Position numbers and translations under genes: made by a program
NCBI GenBank assembly: GCA_029378245.1
Contig: JARKIF010000014.1
Location: 62,001 to 126,000 of the forward strand
Length of the DNA stretch: 64,000 nucleotides
Source: Roridomyces roridus
Taxonomy: Eukaryota > Basidiomycota > Agaricomycetes > Agaricales > Mycenaceae
Direction: 5' to 3'
Shown here: positions 20,521 through 31,851 of the stretch, piece by piece
How positions within the stretch are numbered: the first letter of the stretch is position 1
How the letters are laid out: each line of letters opens with the position of its first letter
The notes under the pieces: generated by a model
What the model was told of the DNA's origin: nothing
Seen by the model: only the letters and a program-made list of their open reading frames with translations
Database searches by the model: none

Positions 20521-23500
20521 ATGGCCTTCCCTGTGCCCTCTCACCTCCCACGCAGACCACATCCCCAGGATGTCTCCTCGCAAATTCTCGCGAAAATTGA
20601 CCAGGCGACGAACAAAACATTGACTGCTTCTGTGGCGTCCTCGTGGCTAACGGAGCTGGACGAGACGATTCACGCTACCAAGAGCCAGATACATGACCGG
20701 ATACACGCCGACTTGCCCACTTTCGAGCAACAACTGGAATCCTCCAAGTCGGTTCAGACGCGTCTGCAGTCACTGTCCAGCAATGTTGACGAATTGAGCC
20801 AGACACTTTCCGACCCAGAGGTACGTCGCGCCATGCTCTCTCTACGTCATCCTCACTGTCGCGCGTAGACGGGCCTCATCCCGACTCTCATCCAGTCATT
20901 GACTGCACACGCGACATTGGCGCAACAATCGACAGACGCGTCTCTGCGTCACGCAACGCTGGCTCAGCTATTGCAGTGTCGAACACAATTCACTTCTGTT
21001 ACCTCGTTGGTTCAGCTGGGAAAACTACCGCAAGCCGTCGAAGCGTGCGGAAAGTTTGAGCAACTTGTAGAGGCGGCACCAACCCATTTGCATCAGACAA
21101 ATGTCATGCTGGACCTCAAGGTACTCTCCATCCTTAATGAGTGCACTCACCAACGTTCTGCAGCGCAAATTCCAAGCAGCCAAATTTCGAACGGAAGAAC
21201 AACTCAGCGACGCTTATGCAAGAAGTGTCGTCGTTTCTCCGAAAAGTTTGACAATTTCGCCTTCAATTGTTGGTACGGTATTTTCTATGCTTTCTATATC
21301 CGATCCGCATTGATTCTGTGCTCAGTCCGGCAGTCCGAGACTGTCTTGTCGCTCCAAGACACCCTCTCAGCCCTGTCCGTCACGTCTCTTTCCAACCATC
21401 TAACAACGCTTCGCCGCGACATAATTACACACTATGTGGATAATGTTCTGCGGCAACCCATGTCCCTTACGATATCTTCCGAGGATTTTGGGAACCAACT
21501 AACACTCTTCCCATCTCCCCCCATCTCAGAACATTTAACCACGCGACTGGACAATGTTTCGGCGACACTGAGATTTCTCTCCGCTCATTTTGTGGCGTTC
21601 CTGCCCAATTCCGAGTCCGCCGTATTCCTCCGCTCGCTCATCAAGCCCACTGTTAACAGTGTGCTCTCCAACCTCCTCATCCCCTCGCTTCCCTCCTCTT
21701 TCGACTCCCTACCCGAATTCATACGATTGGCCAAACAGGCCGTTGCTTTCGAGGAGGATTTCATGGTTCAGCTGCTTGGTGGCGACCAAAATGACCGTTC
21801 GATCAAATCCTGGGTAGACGGAATGGGGGGTCACTACGAACGACAAAGACGTGTGCAAATTCTCGAGGCATGCCGGATTATTGTGCTGGAGCCTGAAAGT
21901 GCACCTCCTGACAGGTTCCAAGTCGAGGTTGACGTCCCTCAGGACGCCATGCCGGCCGTTGTACCTGTTCAAGCCGAGGATGAGGAGGAGGATGCCTGGG
22001 GCTTCGAGGATAAGAAGAAGTCTGCCACGCACGTAGCCGATGACGGCTGGGGTTTCAACGACGAGGATGAGGCGGAGCCAGAGCCAGCTCTGGATCTTCC
22101 TCCCTCAACAGAGGATACCGAAGACAGTTGGGGCTTCGATGAGGAGGAAGAAGAGCAACCACCAGCCACTAATGGTCATGAGAAATCCGAACCCGATGCT
22201 TGGGGTTTGGACGACGATGTACCTGCAGAGTCGACTGAGGAGGCTGCATGGGACGATCCCTGGGACGACGAGCCGCGGGCCACATTGAGCATTAACCCGC
22301 GCCTGTCTCTCGAACCGACCCCGGCTTCCCCGGCGTCAACGTCTTCACCCAGGATGGCCACTCGTCTGGAAAAACTGGCCAACAAGGGCAAGAAACCACT
22401 CAACGGTGGTTCGCCCATGTCCACTCCGGCTTCTCCGCTAGTCCCGGCCCCCCCTGCGCAGCCTACGCAACCAACAATCCCCCCTGTGAAGTCTCCCGAA
22501 AAGCGTCCTCCTCACCTCCCCAAACCTATCGCCGCACCCAAAGAGACGTATCTCGTTTCGGGCCGCACGCGGCAAATCATCAAGCTGGTCGAGAGTGTTC
22601 TTTCTGAGGGCGCACGGTTTGCGACATCCAAGATACTTCCTCCCTCGGAGACGAGTCTGCCACCGGGAACTGTTCTGTTGCAATCAGCTGCCTCTACGCT
22701 CGACCTGTACCGTGCATTGCACCCTGTCAAATTTGCCGACAGACTCAAGTCCATTCCGGAGGCACCAATGCAGTTCTCCAACGACTGTCTATATCTCAGT
22801 GCGGAGCTACTCCGAGTGGAAAACACAGTTCATGCGGACACCCTCGGACCCGTCAAAGATCGACTCGAGGAGTGTCGCACTCGACTGAAAGTCCTGGGGG
22901 ACAGCTGGTTCAACGATACCATTGTGCGTTACACGAATAAGAATCGTTTCTTCTTTCTCATATTCTTGCAGGAGCAGCACAGACAGTCGGCAAACGACAT
23001 CATTGCGCAGAGGGCACAAGGCTTCACGTACACTGGCGATCAGGATCGGTATGATGAATGTGAGAACGCCCTCAGTCGCGTTGTCCAGGAGATCAAGCGC
23101 CTCGCCCAACGGTGGAAGGTTCGTGTTTCCCTTTCATGAGACGGAAGGTTTAAATCTTTCCCTCAGGGCGTCTTGGCCAAGAGCAAGTATTACACGGCGA
23201 TTGGCATGCTGACAGACACTGCACTATCACGAGTACTCGAGGATGTGCTAGCTCTGCCGGACATTCCCGAGGTGGAGTCCCACAGATTAAACGAACTCTG
23301 TCGGCTTCTACATCCGCTGGAAGCGCTTTTCATGGAGGGGACAAACCCGGACTCGTTCGTCGTGGCTTACGTGCCTTCTTGGCTCAAATTCTCGTATCTA
23401 TCGGAACTTTTGGTGCGTGGGTTTGTTTTTCTTCTGTTCGAACACCGCGCGAACTGTTATTATGCAGGAAGCATCCATGGTCGATATATCGTATCTCTTC

Positions 23501-23620
23501 GATAGCGGGGCTTTGGTGGACTTTGAGGCGTCTGAGCTCGTCCGATTAGTGCGAGCACTGTTCGCCGACACCCCGTTACGGACCACTACGATAAATAAAC
23601 TTACTGGCGGAAGATCATAG
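20521..23620 (+). CDS. DSL1: ZW10/Dsl1-type vesicle-tethering subunit
   Basis: ZW10/Dsl1 is part of the ER tether (Dsl1/NRZ complex) that captures Golgi-derived COPI vesicles. The protein starts MAFPVPSHLPRRPHP, with an N-terminal coiled-coil region (TKSQIHDRIHADLPTFEQQ) typical of ZW10. Introns at about 20821-20868, 21121-21164 and 21273-21327 and three near the 3' end are needed; the frame from 21328 to 22920 is continuous. An acidic central segment (about 21980-22270) carries repeated Trp motifs: DAWGFED, DGWGFNDED, DSWGFDEEEE, DAWGLDDD, then WDDPWDDE. A Pro/Ser linker follows, then the C-terminal helical rods (YLVSGRTRQIIKLVESVLSE, ALHPVKFADRL, FSNDCLYLSAELLRVE). The product ends near NKLTGGRS. 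Length and order match Dsl1/ZW10. Confidence 0.88.
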
Positions 23621-23684
23621 TATATTCGTTTTAAATATTACGCGGCCTGCTTGTCGGTATAACTCTTGAGCCTTGACAAACCAG

Positions 23685-25036
23685 TCAGTCAACGTTGGCT
23701 GAAAAAAAGGATGCGACCAACCGTTTATAATCCCGCTCCACCTTGTCTTCCGCGCTCATCTTTGACTTTGCGGGAGCTTCGACCTCTTCGCCGTCCTGGC
23801 CGCCCTTTTTCTTGTCTTTCCTCTTTTTTCGCTTGTTGGACGAGTTGGCGGCTTCGTCCATGGCGAGGAGGTCCTTGATGGAAGGCACTGCGGAGCCCTC
23901 GAGAGGAACGAGGCGGGTCATTTGTTCCGGTTCATCATCCTCGCCGCCATCTTCTTCGATGGGACGAGATGGGGGTTTATTAGCGGAAGGCGGGAGGGGG
24001 AGCTTGGGAGCAGACGGTAGTGGGTCCAGTTCGGGTTCCTCCTCTTCAAACCATTTACGCCCTGGAGGCTCTACGGCGTCCTCTTTATCCTGTATTCGGG
24101 TATCCTCATCATCATCATCTCCAAAATCGGCCTCGTATTCCTCTGCCCCGGCAAAAATATCGAAATCATCATCCTCCGGCGGGTCTTCCTTCGGAGGTGA
24201 GGGCTTGGAAGAAGATGCCACGGGAGCTGCGGCGGGAGCAGCACTGTCGGGCAAAGGAGGTGTCGCTTTCTCTTCCTCTGCGGGCTCAATCTTCCGCTTT
24301 TTCTTTTTCCTCTCGGCTTTCTTCGTCTTTGTCTCTGCGCCACCTATCGGTTTGAAGCCGATGGGCTTGAATTTCCCCTGCTTCTTGGCAGCTTCCAGCG
24401 TGTCCACAGTGGACTCGACGGTAGCGGACTTGATCCCTCGTTTCTCCTTCAATTCACGTACGATATCCTCACGCGTTCGTTTTTTGGGAACGGTGGGTTG
24501 AGAGGGTGATGTTACGCCCATGAATGCTTGTTCGAGAGAATCATCGTCGACTGTGGATGACGCGGCTTTCGCCTTGTTCTGTTCGAGTAGCGCGACATCG
24601 AGGCCCTTGACTAGAATCGAGTGGTCGCCGTCTCCGCCAAGATACTTTCTTTGCTCGTCTGAAACTGCTTGACGTTGCTGCAAGTCCTCGAGGACAGATT
24701 CTACCTGAATAGAGCGTGAATAAGAGACACAAACGCGCTGGGTAGTTACACACTTCCGCGTAATCATTGCCCTCTCCGACCCTTCTTTCGGCGGCTCTGT
24801 CGCGATATTTCAGAGTCTTGGTAACCTTTCGCGGTTTGAACGCAGGTTCTGAGGCATCTACCGTCTTGCGTTTTGAAGCTGCAGTTCCGCCGGGAGCTAG
24901 GAGGGAGCCTCGAGATCGTTGGGGCTGCTGCTGGCTGCCCCCAGCGGAACGGGACTCGAGCAAACGGCGAAATGAGTCCTGGAAAGCATTTGAATTCTGA
25001 AAGAGCGGGATTGAAGGCGGGACAAACCTGGTCCAT
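23685..25036 (-). CDS. RED/IK-like spliceosomal protein
   Basis: RED (IK) is a spliceosome B-complex component that works with SMU1 before activation. Exon 1 is only 9 nt (ATGGACCAG, 25036-25028), followed by exons 24978-24754 and 24714-23685. The N-terminal RED signature is present: DSFRRLLESRSAGG, KTLKYRDRAAERRVGEGNDY and VESVLEDLQQRQ, then KYLGGDGDHSILVKGLDVALLE. The C-terminal half is charged and disordered with Lys-rich and acidic blocks. The second intron would be 39 nt, short for this locus. The reading frame ends at 23685; a spliced extension was considered but no legal acceptor keeps the frame. Confidence 0.85.
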
Positions 25037-25137
25037 GCCAGAAGAGACGTCGATCAAAAAAGCTGTGCGACGTTCCGAAGCGGTGTGGGAATATAATTGA
25101 TCTAATCACCCGTTCTGCGCAGCCGCCATGACAGTGC

Positions 25138-25146
25138 TATAAAAAC
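25138..25146 (+). promoter_or_regulatory. TATA box of orphan paralog A
   Basis: TATAAAAAC lies 37 bases upstream of the ATG at 25175. The same nonamer followed by a similar CGTTC/GGTTC stretch lies 38 bases upstream of the small orphan at 55640. Confidence 0.5.
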
Positions 25147-25174
25147 CGTTCAGCGACTCGTTCAGTCCGCAGCC

Positions 25175-26426
25175 ATGATTCTTGACACTCTCCAAGAGCG
25201 CGAAAAGGAGCTGCTAGACGTCCCCACCGACGCCCCTCCGTCCTATGAGGCTAGCAGTGGTAGCAGCAGCAGCAGAGCCCCTCCGGCAACCCATGATACC
25301 AAGCGCCCAATTACCGTCTCGGCAGCCTCTTCTTCTGTTATTAAACCTCCACCCGTCTCATCTCCGTCCTCGTGGTTTGGCTTTACGTCGCCGACCACGA
25401 GGCAAGTTCGTACGACGGTGCTCGGATTAGTTCGCGATCTCGTGAAACTACCCCCGAGCGACCACGGCGTCGTAGCAATCAGCATACTCAAAAGCTGCGC
25501 GGAGGCATGCGCTACGAACGGACTGAACATCTCCACAATCCTCCAGGAGCAGAGCGTGGAAGGGCACACCCCGCTGTACTGGGCCATCGTGAAGCGACCC
25601 GCAGAGTCGGCGGAGGGCCACGAGAACAGTACAGATCTGCTCACGACTCTCCTCAGTCTCTCCACGCCACTCACCCCAGCCTACGACCTTCCGATGTCCG
25701 ATTGGCATGCCTGCTCACAAGCGACCAAGTCCTTTTCCAACGTCTTCGTAGTTCACCCGAATTCGCGCCAATGAGTCCCACGGACGAGATGCTCCTTGAC
25801 GCGACCATTCCACCAGACGAAATTAACGTAGAGAATATGGGAGGAGAGGCTGCACAGGAGGGCGCGTTTGTGGTGGACTTTTCCATCGTCCGCTTCCAAA
25901 AGCGTATGCTCGTGAGCAAAGCGGTCATCCTCGAGTTCATCGCGCGCGGGCGTATGTGGCAACTGGGTTTCCATGTATCAACACCAGGAAACCATCGACG
26001 CTTGCCACCTGGGACGTGGTATGCCGAGCTAGCGTTGTTGGAAAATTCTCCACCGACGTGGCTTGACTCACGCTTGTTAATCCCAGCGCCGGCGGAGACA
26101 GCCATGGGGCCACCTAGCGCTGGCATATTTGGCACGGGAAAATCCCGTCCGCGGCCCACGCTCTCCGTGCGTATCAAGGCGAATGAACAACTGCGAGTGA
26201 CTGGGCCAGGAGCCCGACATCGTAGCCGGGTGGTGGTGCTTTTAGATGGCCCGGAGGCAGATAACGGGTTTGGGTGCCTCCAATACTCGTAAGTACCTTT
26301 TTTATTCTTTCTGGCTTGAGCTCACGTTTCTTCAGTGAATGTCCGTATATAGGTGCGGACGAGACGCTGCGCGGGCGCCTAGAGGCGCGCCTAGCAAAAC
26401 CGGAGGCAGAGTGTATTATCTGTTGA
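25175..26426 (+). CDS. Orphan paralog A, C-terminal CIIC; frame change near 25692
   Basis: I do not recognise the family, but the protein is clearly related to the minus-strand gene at 26478-27540. Shared blocks include PPSYEA, TTV/RTVLxLxRDLV, LQEQSxEGHTPLYWAIxKRP, the VRLACLL segment, FQKRMLVxKxVxLEFIARGRMW and the C-terminal CPYIGADET. Exon 1 runs 25175-26288, the intron is 26289-26335, and exon 2 ends at 26426. The frame that encodes the N-terminus to about 25690 does not continue into SDVRLACLLTSDQ; a one-base loss or two-base gain near 25690 is needed. Both paralogs end in Cys-Ile-Ile-Cys, a possible CaaX prenylation box. Residues 105-140 resemble ankyrin-like GHTPLYWAI. Confidence 0.65.
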
Positions 26427-26477
26427 CTTTCTTCGTGTATACCACAATGTATTGATACTGTACATATATACCTACTA

Positions 26478-27540
26478 CTAACAAATGATACATTCGCCTT
26501 CTGGTTGGAAAAGGCGGGCCTCTAAACGTCCATAAAAGGTTTCGTCCGCAGCAATGTAGGGGCAACCTCTGGGGATGGATTAACGGACAGAATAATATTT
26601 CGAAGTTGGAAACTTGCACATATCGTAAGCCCCCGAGTTCGGAGCCATCGAGAGGCACACGGATATCGTTTCGGCGTTGCGGACGCAGTTGTTCGGTCGC
26701 TCTCAAGCGCAATGAAACAGTCGGGAGAGGGCGTTTTGCATCGGGTGCAGATACAACAAGTCGCGAGTCGACCCAGGCCGGCGGCGACTCCTCGATGATG
26801 GAGAGTGCGAGGTACCAGTGACCTACTGGCCGACGCGTAGATACATTGAAGCTGAGGCGCCACATGCGACCGCGGGCGATGAACTCGAGTACAACAGACT
26901 TGCCCACGAGCATTCGCTTTTGAAAGCGTGCTATGGTAAAGTCCACTGCGAACGAGTCCCCTTCGGCATCCTGAACCGAAATATCGTCCGGGGCCATCTT
27001 TGTATCCAGAAGCATCTCCTCTGTTGCTGTTATCTGCCCAAATGCAGGGCAAGTACGCAGTCGCTGGAAGAGAGCCTGGTCTCTCATGAGCAGGCAAGCG
27101 AGACGGATATCGGAGATGGTAGCATCCGAGATTGGACTGGATAATCCGAGTAGCACCGTGAGGAGATCGAAATCCTGGTTTTCTACAAGCGCCGTCGGGC
27201 GCTTGATAATGGCCCAATACAATGGGGTATGTCCTTCAATGCTCTGCTCTTGCAATACAGCACCGAGAGCCAGACTGTGAGCAGAACATGCAGAGGCGCA
27301 GCTGTTCAGAATGCTGATTGCTGTCTCCGGATTTTGGTACCTGACCAGATCGCGGAGGAGTGAAAGGACCGTTCTGCGGACTTGCTGGGCTGAGGGAGAC
27401 GCGTATCCAAGCCAAGACGCGGCACTCTTTTGGCTTGAAGGTACAAGGAAGGCCTGCTTGATGTCTCTGGCTTCACCAGGAGGCAGCAAGGTGCCGTTCG
27501 TGGCCTCGTAGGCGGGAGGCGCGTCGTGGTCAAGGATCAT
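26478..27540 (-). CDS. Orphan paralog B, C-terminal CIIC
   Basis: This gene is the convergent, inverted partner of paralog A with 51 bp between stops. Its start at 27540 (MILDHDAPPAYEATNG) aligns with the start of paralog A (MILDTLQE). The frame is intact through SIEGHTPLYWAIIKRPTA, ATISDIRLACLLMRDQAL, FQKRMLVGKSVVLEFIARG and LGGLRY. The last intron (donor near 26626) has no GT donor that keeps frame, but a GC donor with consensus GCAAGT does, giving the end CPYIAADETFYGRLEARL and then ECIIC. The family is unknown; the GHTPLYWA turn suggests one ankyrin-like unit. The product has no signal peptide, and a lipid anchor through CIIC is possible. Confidence 0.7.
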
Positions 27541-27675
27541 GATTTGTGCACAGCCACTGATACAGCTGTTTTCGTGTTGGTGATGACTGGAACTTCGGTT
27601 GTGCTTCCGACCCATGTCGCAATCTTATAGCCTCTCTTTCGACCACCATCGACGACACCCTCCCCACTCAATAGA

Positions 27676-28433
27676 ATGAAATACATCCTCACGGGCTCTA
27701 CTGGCTTTGTGGGGTCTGAAGTGCTTGCGCAATTATGTCGCCGCTCGACCGTCTCTTCAATCGTCGTCCTCACCCGCCGCCCCCTTCCCGAGTCCACAAG
27801 GGCCGACCCCAAGATCCAATCCATCGTCATGAAAGATTTCAACGTCTACACTGACGATGTTGTTGAGAAAATAGCAGGTGCCGATGCGTGTATCTGGTGA
27901 GCAGATTGCAGCTAGCATGCCGGTCTACTTTACCTCGCAATCAGGGCTCTGGGCGCCCGTGCCGTCGTTCCAGAGGTCGAAATCGACTACCCCCTCGCTC
28001 TAGCGCGTGCTGTACTCTCCACACGCGCACCCGGCAGCAAACCGTTCCGATACATTTACTGCAGCGGCATGTTCGCCGAGAGAGACCAATCCAAATCACT
28101 GTGGTTCAGCCAGAGATTGCGACATATCAAAGTAAGTCGAAAAGACCGCGCGAAAATGGAAATCTCAACACGAAGCAGGGTGCTGCAGAAAACAGCATAA
28201 TCGCATGTGCAGATGAACACAAGGGTAGTTGGGAAACCTACATCGCCAAGCCCGGCATGGTAATAAAACCAGCAAATGACGGGCTGAAGCAGATGTTGAC
28301 CTCTCCTATGGGAAACATTCGAGTCGACGAACTGGCCGCGGCCATGATAGATATCGTGGCCAACGGAAACGAGGAGCAGACATTCCTCAACGCAGACCTC
28401 GTCGCAAAGGGTAGAGAGGTGTTGTGCGATTAG
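27676..28433 (+). CDS. NAD(P)-binding Rossmann-fold protein (epimerase-like)
   Basis: This is a small member of the atypical short-chain dehydrogenase/epimerase group. Exons 27676-27896, 27945-28131 and 28178-28433 give about 220 residues. The N-terminus MKYILTGSTGFVGSEVLAQL has the TGxxGxxG dinucleotide-binding loop. Later features are YIYCSGMFAERDQSKSLW near the usual active-site region, WETYIAKPGMVIKP and NIRVDELAAAMIDI. A canonical YxxxK pair is not evident, so enzymatic activity is uncertain. Its promoter is shared with paralog B (135 bp between starts). The substrate is unknown. Confidence 0.8.
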
Positions 28434-28709
28434 TAAAATGCCTACATATCGCAGCTATCGCAGTCAAGGTTACCGATGTCATGAACTCGCCCGGCTTTTC
28501 TTCTGTCACCGTTTCCGACTACTGGACACATCTGTGTCCGTAACGGAGCTCAAAAGTTTCATGCGCCACCCAGAAGACGCGCCCAACACGCAATTGCCGT
28601 ATCTTTTGACGAGAACGAGTTTGCCACGCTGGAAAATGCCAAACAGGTACAAGTACCGGCGGGCGTGACAAAAAATTATCATTGCAACAAGATGTGGACG
28701 AGAGCCAAC

Positions 28710-29951
28710 TCAAACAAGGAAAACGTATACGTCGTCAATGAAATCATACGCCGGAGCCATGCCGCCCTTGAAAGCGAGCACATCCTTGCCCTGCCCAAAC
28801 GCCTTGACGGTGAACGAAAAGTACGTCCAGGGACTGTACCCGACTCGGACGCTCCCCGCTACCGCCCCGTTCCACAATACCTCGACAAACGAGGGGCCCT
28901 CCAGATCCTCCCCACTATAGGTACTCGAGTGGAAGAATTGCACCGAGTAGTTGCGTCCCCGCTGCAGCCCCAAGAGCGTCGGCCTGAGCGTCCCAGGCAT
29001 GGCATCCGTCCCAAAAGCACACCCAAGAAGCCCGACACCACTTCCCTCGTGGGCATATTCCTCGAAATGGAAGATGGTAGCGTCCTTGAACCCGCCAACA
29101 GGAGAGGTCCCGTTCCACCCCGGCGCCTGGTCTGCGAAACAAAACGATGGATCTTGGCCCGTGGGACACGTGTACTGCTCAAACTCGCCGTCGGTGATGT
29201 ACGTCTTGCGAGCGTATCCCCGCGAGAGGCTGACGGTGAGGTTGCCTTGGCCCTTGTTGGTTGCAGTCGAAGCGTTCGTGGGGAGAGTATACTGCGAGCA
29301 CTTGTTAGCATCCAGATCAGCGGAGAAGAGAACGGGAAGCAGACCATGGAACACGTATAAGTCTTGGCGGTACCATTCACCTCGGCGCGCCAGATGTTAA
29401 AGAACTTGCACGCCCCTCCCTCGGCGTCGGGCGCCCGCTCGTTGCACTTTGTGGATGTTCAGAGTCTCGTTTCGCTCACGAAATAAAAAGGGAGACGCAC
29501 AAAGGTCGCGCACGCACAAGGATTATACTCATCGAGGAACTCAAAGCCCATGTACTGTCGAACGAATCAGCACCGAAAAAAAGAGAAAAAGAGACCAGCC
29601 ACGCACACCCGGCGCTTCGTTGGCGGCAGAAATGGGACCAAAGATCAAATCATAGCCATCGGGGACCTTGCGCTCCAGCGGCGCGAGTTCTTTTATCGTC
29701 GAGGGCAAAGCTTTGAAGAAGACAATTTTCAGCCGCCGAGTTGATGCCAGCGGTGTCAGTGAGGCGCGTGTTGCCCTGGACGCGGAGACTAGCGGATGGT
29801 TGGGCATTTTTGGGATGCAGCGCGGGCGGGAAGGAGTGCTGGGCTAGATGGTCATCAGTACGAGGCTCGAAAAAGCGATGACAGAGAGGATAATACCTGC
29901 TGCACCGCACAGAATAGTAGCAAGGACGACCTGAATCTGTCGGGGGAGCAT
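28710..29951 (-). CDS. Secreted protein of a fungal-specific family; +1 frame change near 29692
   Basis: The start at 29951 gives a signal peptide (RQIQVVLATILCGAAGIIL). After a first intron the frame reads HSFPPALHPK, RLTDTAGINSAAENCLLQ and SFALDD. It must then shift by +1 at a run of four A to continue as ELAPLERKVPDGYDLIFGP. Further exons give YMGFEFLDEYNPCACATF, GGACKFFNIWRAEVNGTAK, TYTCSMYTLPTNAS, SRGYARKTYITDGEFE, then GTSPVGGFKDATIFHFEEY and the end PAYDFIDDVYVFLV. Conserved Cys residues suggest disulphides. From memory this resembles secreted 'fruit-body' type proteins of Agaricomycetes; no catalytic function is known to me. The final domain has a carbohydrate-binding-like beta-sandwich look. 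Confidence 0.72.
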
Positions 29952-30328
29952 TTTGGTTTTGAGCAAGAAGTAAAAAAGCGGGCCTCGGCTTTTTATACTT
30001 GCGCCAGATGTAATAGAAGGGACGCCACGAAACAATTCTTGAGAAGTCAGAGAACCAGAGCCTATAGACGTGCCGACACATATCCGCGGGTCGAGGGTAC
30101 CTTCCAGTCTCCATGGTTGCACACAGATGTCAAGCTGAGAATCGAAGCACGGCGGGACCTAGAAACACAAGTCAGGCACGAGTACGAACCCAGTATGTCC
30201 GAGAGGGACACCAAAGTCCCGCATTTTCTGGCCGCACAGTGCCGCATTAGCTTCACTTCTGGCTCAAGAACGATGCTGGCACCCGAAGCAGATATACATT
30301 GTCCTCATCCTACATACACAAACCCCGC

Positions 30329-31851
30329 TCAGAACGCAGGGAATGACTTGACCTTGGAGAACCAGAATGGTCTCTCGTGCTTCAAGCCTAGCGGTACCAC
30401 ATTTCCATCCTGAAGATCTATCGAGTTGTACGCGGTGAGCTGCAGCTTGTTCCACCGTCCTAGAGGCCGGGATTGCAGAGTCATGATCATACTGAACGTG
30501 TACCTCGCAAAGGGCTCCTGACGGCCTGGTGGAGATACCCGCCCGCTCGCGTCGACGAGGTTGGAGATCGTAATAACATCCCCGGCGAGCTTCCAAGTGC
30601 CGATAAATAACCCCTGAGGTGCGAAATAAGTACCCAGCTGCGGCAGACGACGGAGACGGGCACCTTCTTACGAAGAGTGGGCTTTAGGGTGTGGATAAGC
30701 TGCGCCGGTGGGGTTTCTTCATTTGCCAGTAGCGACAGAACCTTCCCGTCCGGGAAGAAACGCAGATAGCGGTGGTACGTGATTAGGTGGCTGATCTGAA
30801 GAGGAAGAAAAAGACTGAGAGGAGGTTTTACAAGATGCGTAGGGACATACGTTTACCCATGTGTTTTCGCTGAGACCTGGGCGAATGTAATGGCATACGG
30901 CAATATAGACGCCGTCCAAACGCGCTCGGGGCTGCTCAATCTACAGCGCTGTCAACGGCATGAGCCAAGACGGCGTTGTCAACTCACATAGACGCGCCGG
31001 TAATCGAATTGGAATCGCGTAACGACTGGGACCATGCTTTCTACGTTGGCCACTTGTGGAGGCTTATACGTTAATACAACAAATTCCCTGAACAGAGTCA
31101 ACGGAGAATTATCACAACAAGAGAGACCGCACCTCCATATACCTGGATCCAAAGTCAACAAACGAGCTTTCCGGCTCACAGCCGCGAATCGCTCGATCGT
31201 TGTGTGATCCAGTTTGCGAATAATTATAATGAGCAGCTCTTCCGGAAGAATGTTGAGATGTATCGGCTGTTCCTCGTCCTCGGGCTCGAACACCAAGTAC
31301 TCTGGGAAGCCTTCCAGCAGCTGTGCGAGGGTGCCGGTGACGACAGGTGCTGCGTCCGAGGCTCCCGACTTTATTGTCACGGCCCGCTGCAACGTCGTGC
31401 TGAGCTGGTCGACGGCATCCTCCGCGCTCGTAATGGAAGCAAGCATCTCCTGCGTTTGGTACGCCCTGTCGATGTTTGGCTCCATACGGAACGCCTGGCG
31501 GTACAGCGCAAGTGCCTCGTCGAGCTCGCCGCCCTGCTCATGCTGCACCGCACGGGTGTAGACAGCGAGAGCACGTTGAACGGACGGTGGTATAGCGACA
31601 TTGTTGAGGAAGTGACCCGACGGTTGGAGACGAGGAGGACCGGAAATGGTTTCGCTCGACGGACCTGCATGTGGAGTGGCAGTCCCCGAGCTATTGTCCT
31701 CGGGCAAGTCAAAGTCGAAAGGCTTCACGCTCTGGGTAGAAGCAGGAGGAGGGGCCGATGCCGAGGGCCCAGCATTCCGCTGCTGGACTTCTTTCTTCCA
31801 TTCTTCACGGAATCTTGCGAGCTCTTCTAAATCGTCCTTTGGTGCAGACAT
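30329..31851 (-). CDS. FBXO9/Pof7-type F-box protein
   Basis: This is a likely substrate receptor of an SCF ubiquitin ligase, of the class including human FBXO9, fission yeast Pof7 and budding yeast Hrt3. Exons 31851-31133, 31087-30988, 30940-30851, 30795-30664 and 30613-30329 join in frame. The N-terminus has a short charged helix (DDLEELARFREEWKKEV), then a TPR-like pair (RALAVYTRAVQHEQ, EALALYRQAFRMEPNIDRA), then the F-box (NILPEELLIIIIRKLD, ERFAAVSRKARLLTLDPG). The C-terminal domain shows RFQFDYRRVYIEQPRARLD, the SENTWVN turn, HRYLRFFPDGKVLSLLANE and GLFIGTWKLAGD, all typical for the family. The five introns are about 45-55 nt. Confidence 0.93.

Noticed and set aside
23640..23720. Spliced C-terminal extension of the RED gene (LTDWFVKAQELYRQAG)
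   Set aside because: The only possible introns would be about 19-25 nt or break the frame, so the simple stop at 23685 is preferred.
28438..28668. Plus-strand 76-codon frame after the epimerase gene
   Set aside because: It has no family resemblance and biased composition, and the gap is only about 275 bases between two gene ends.
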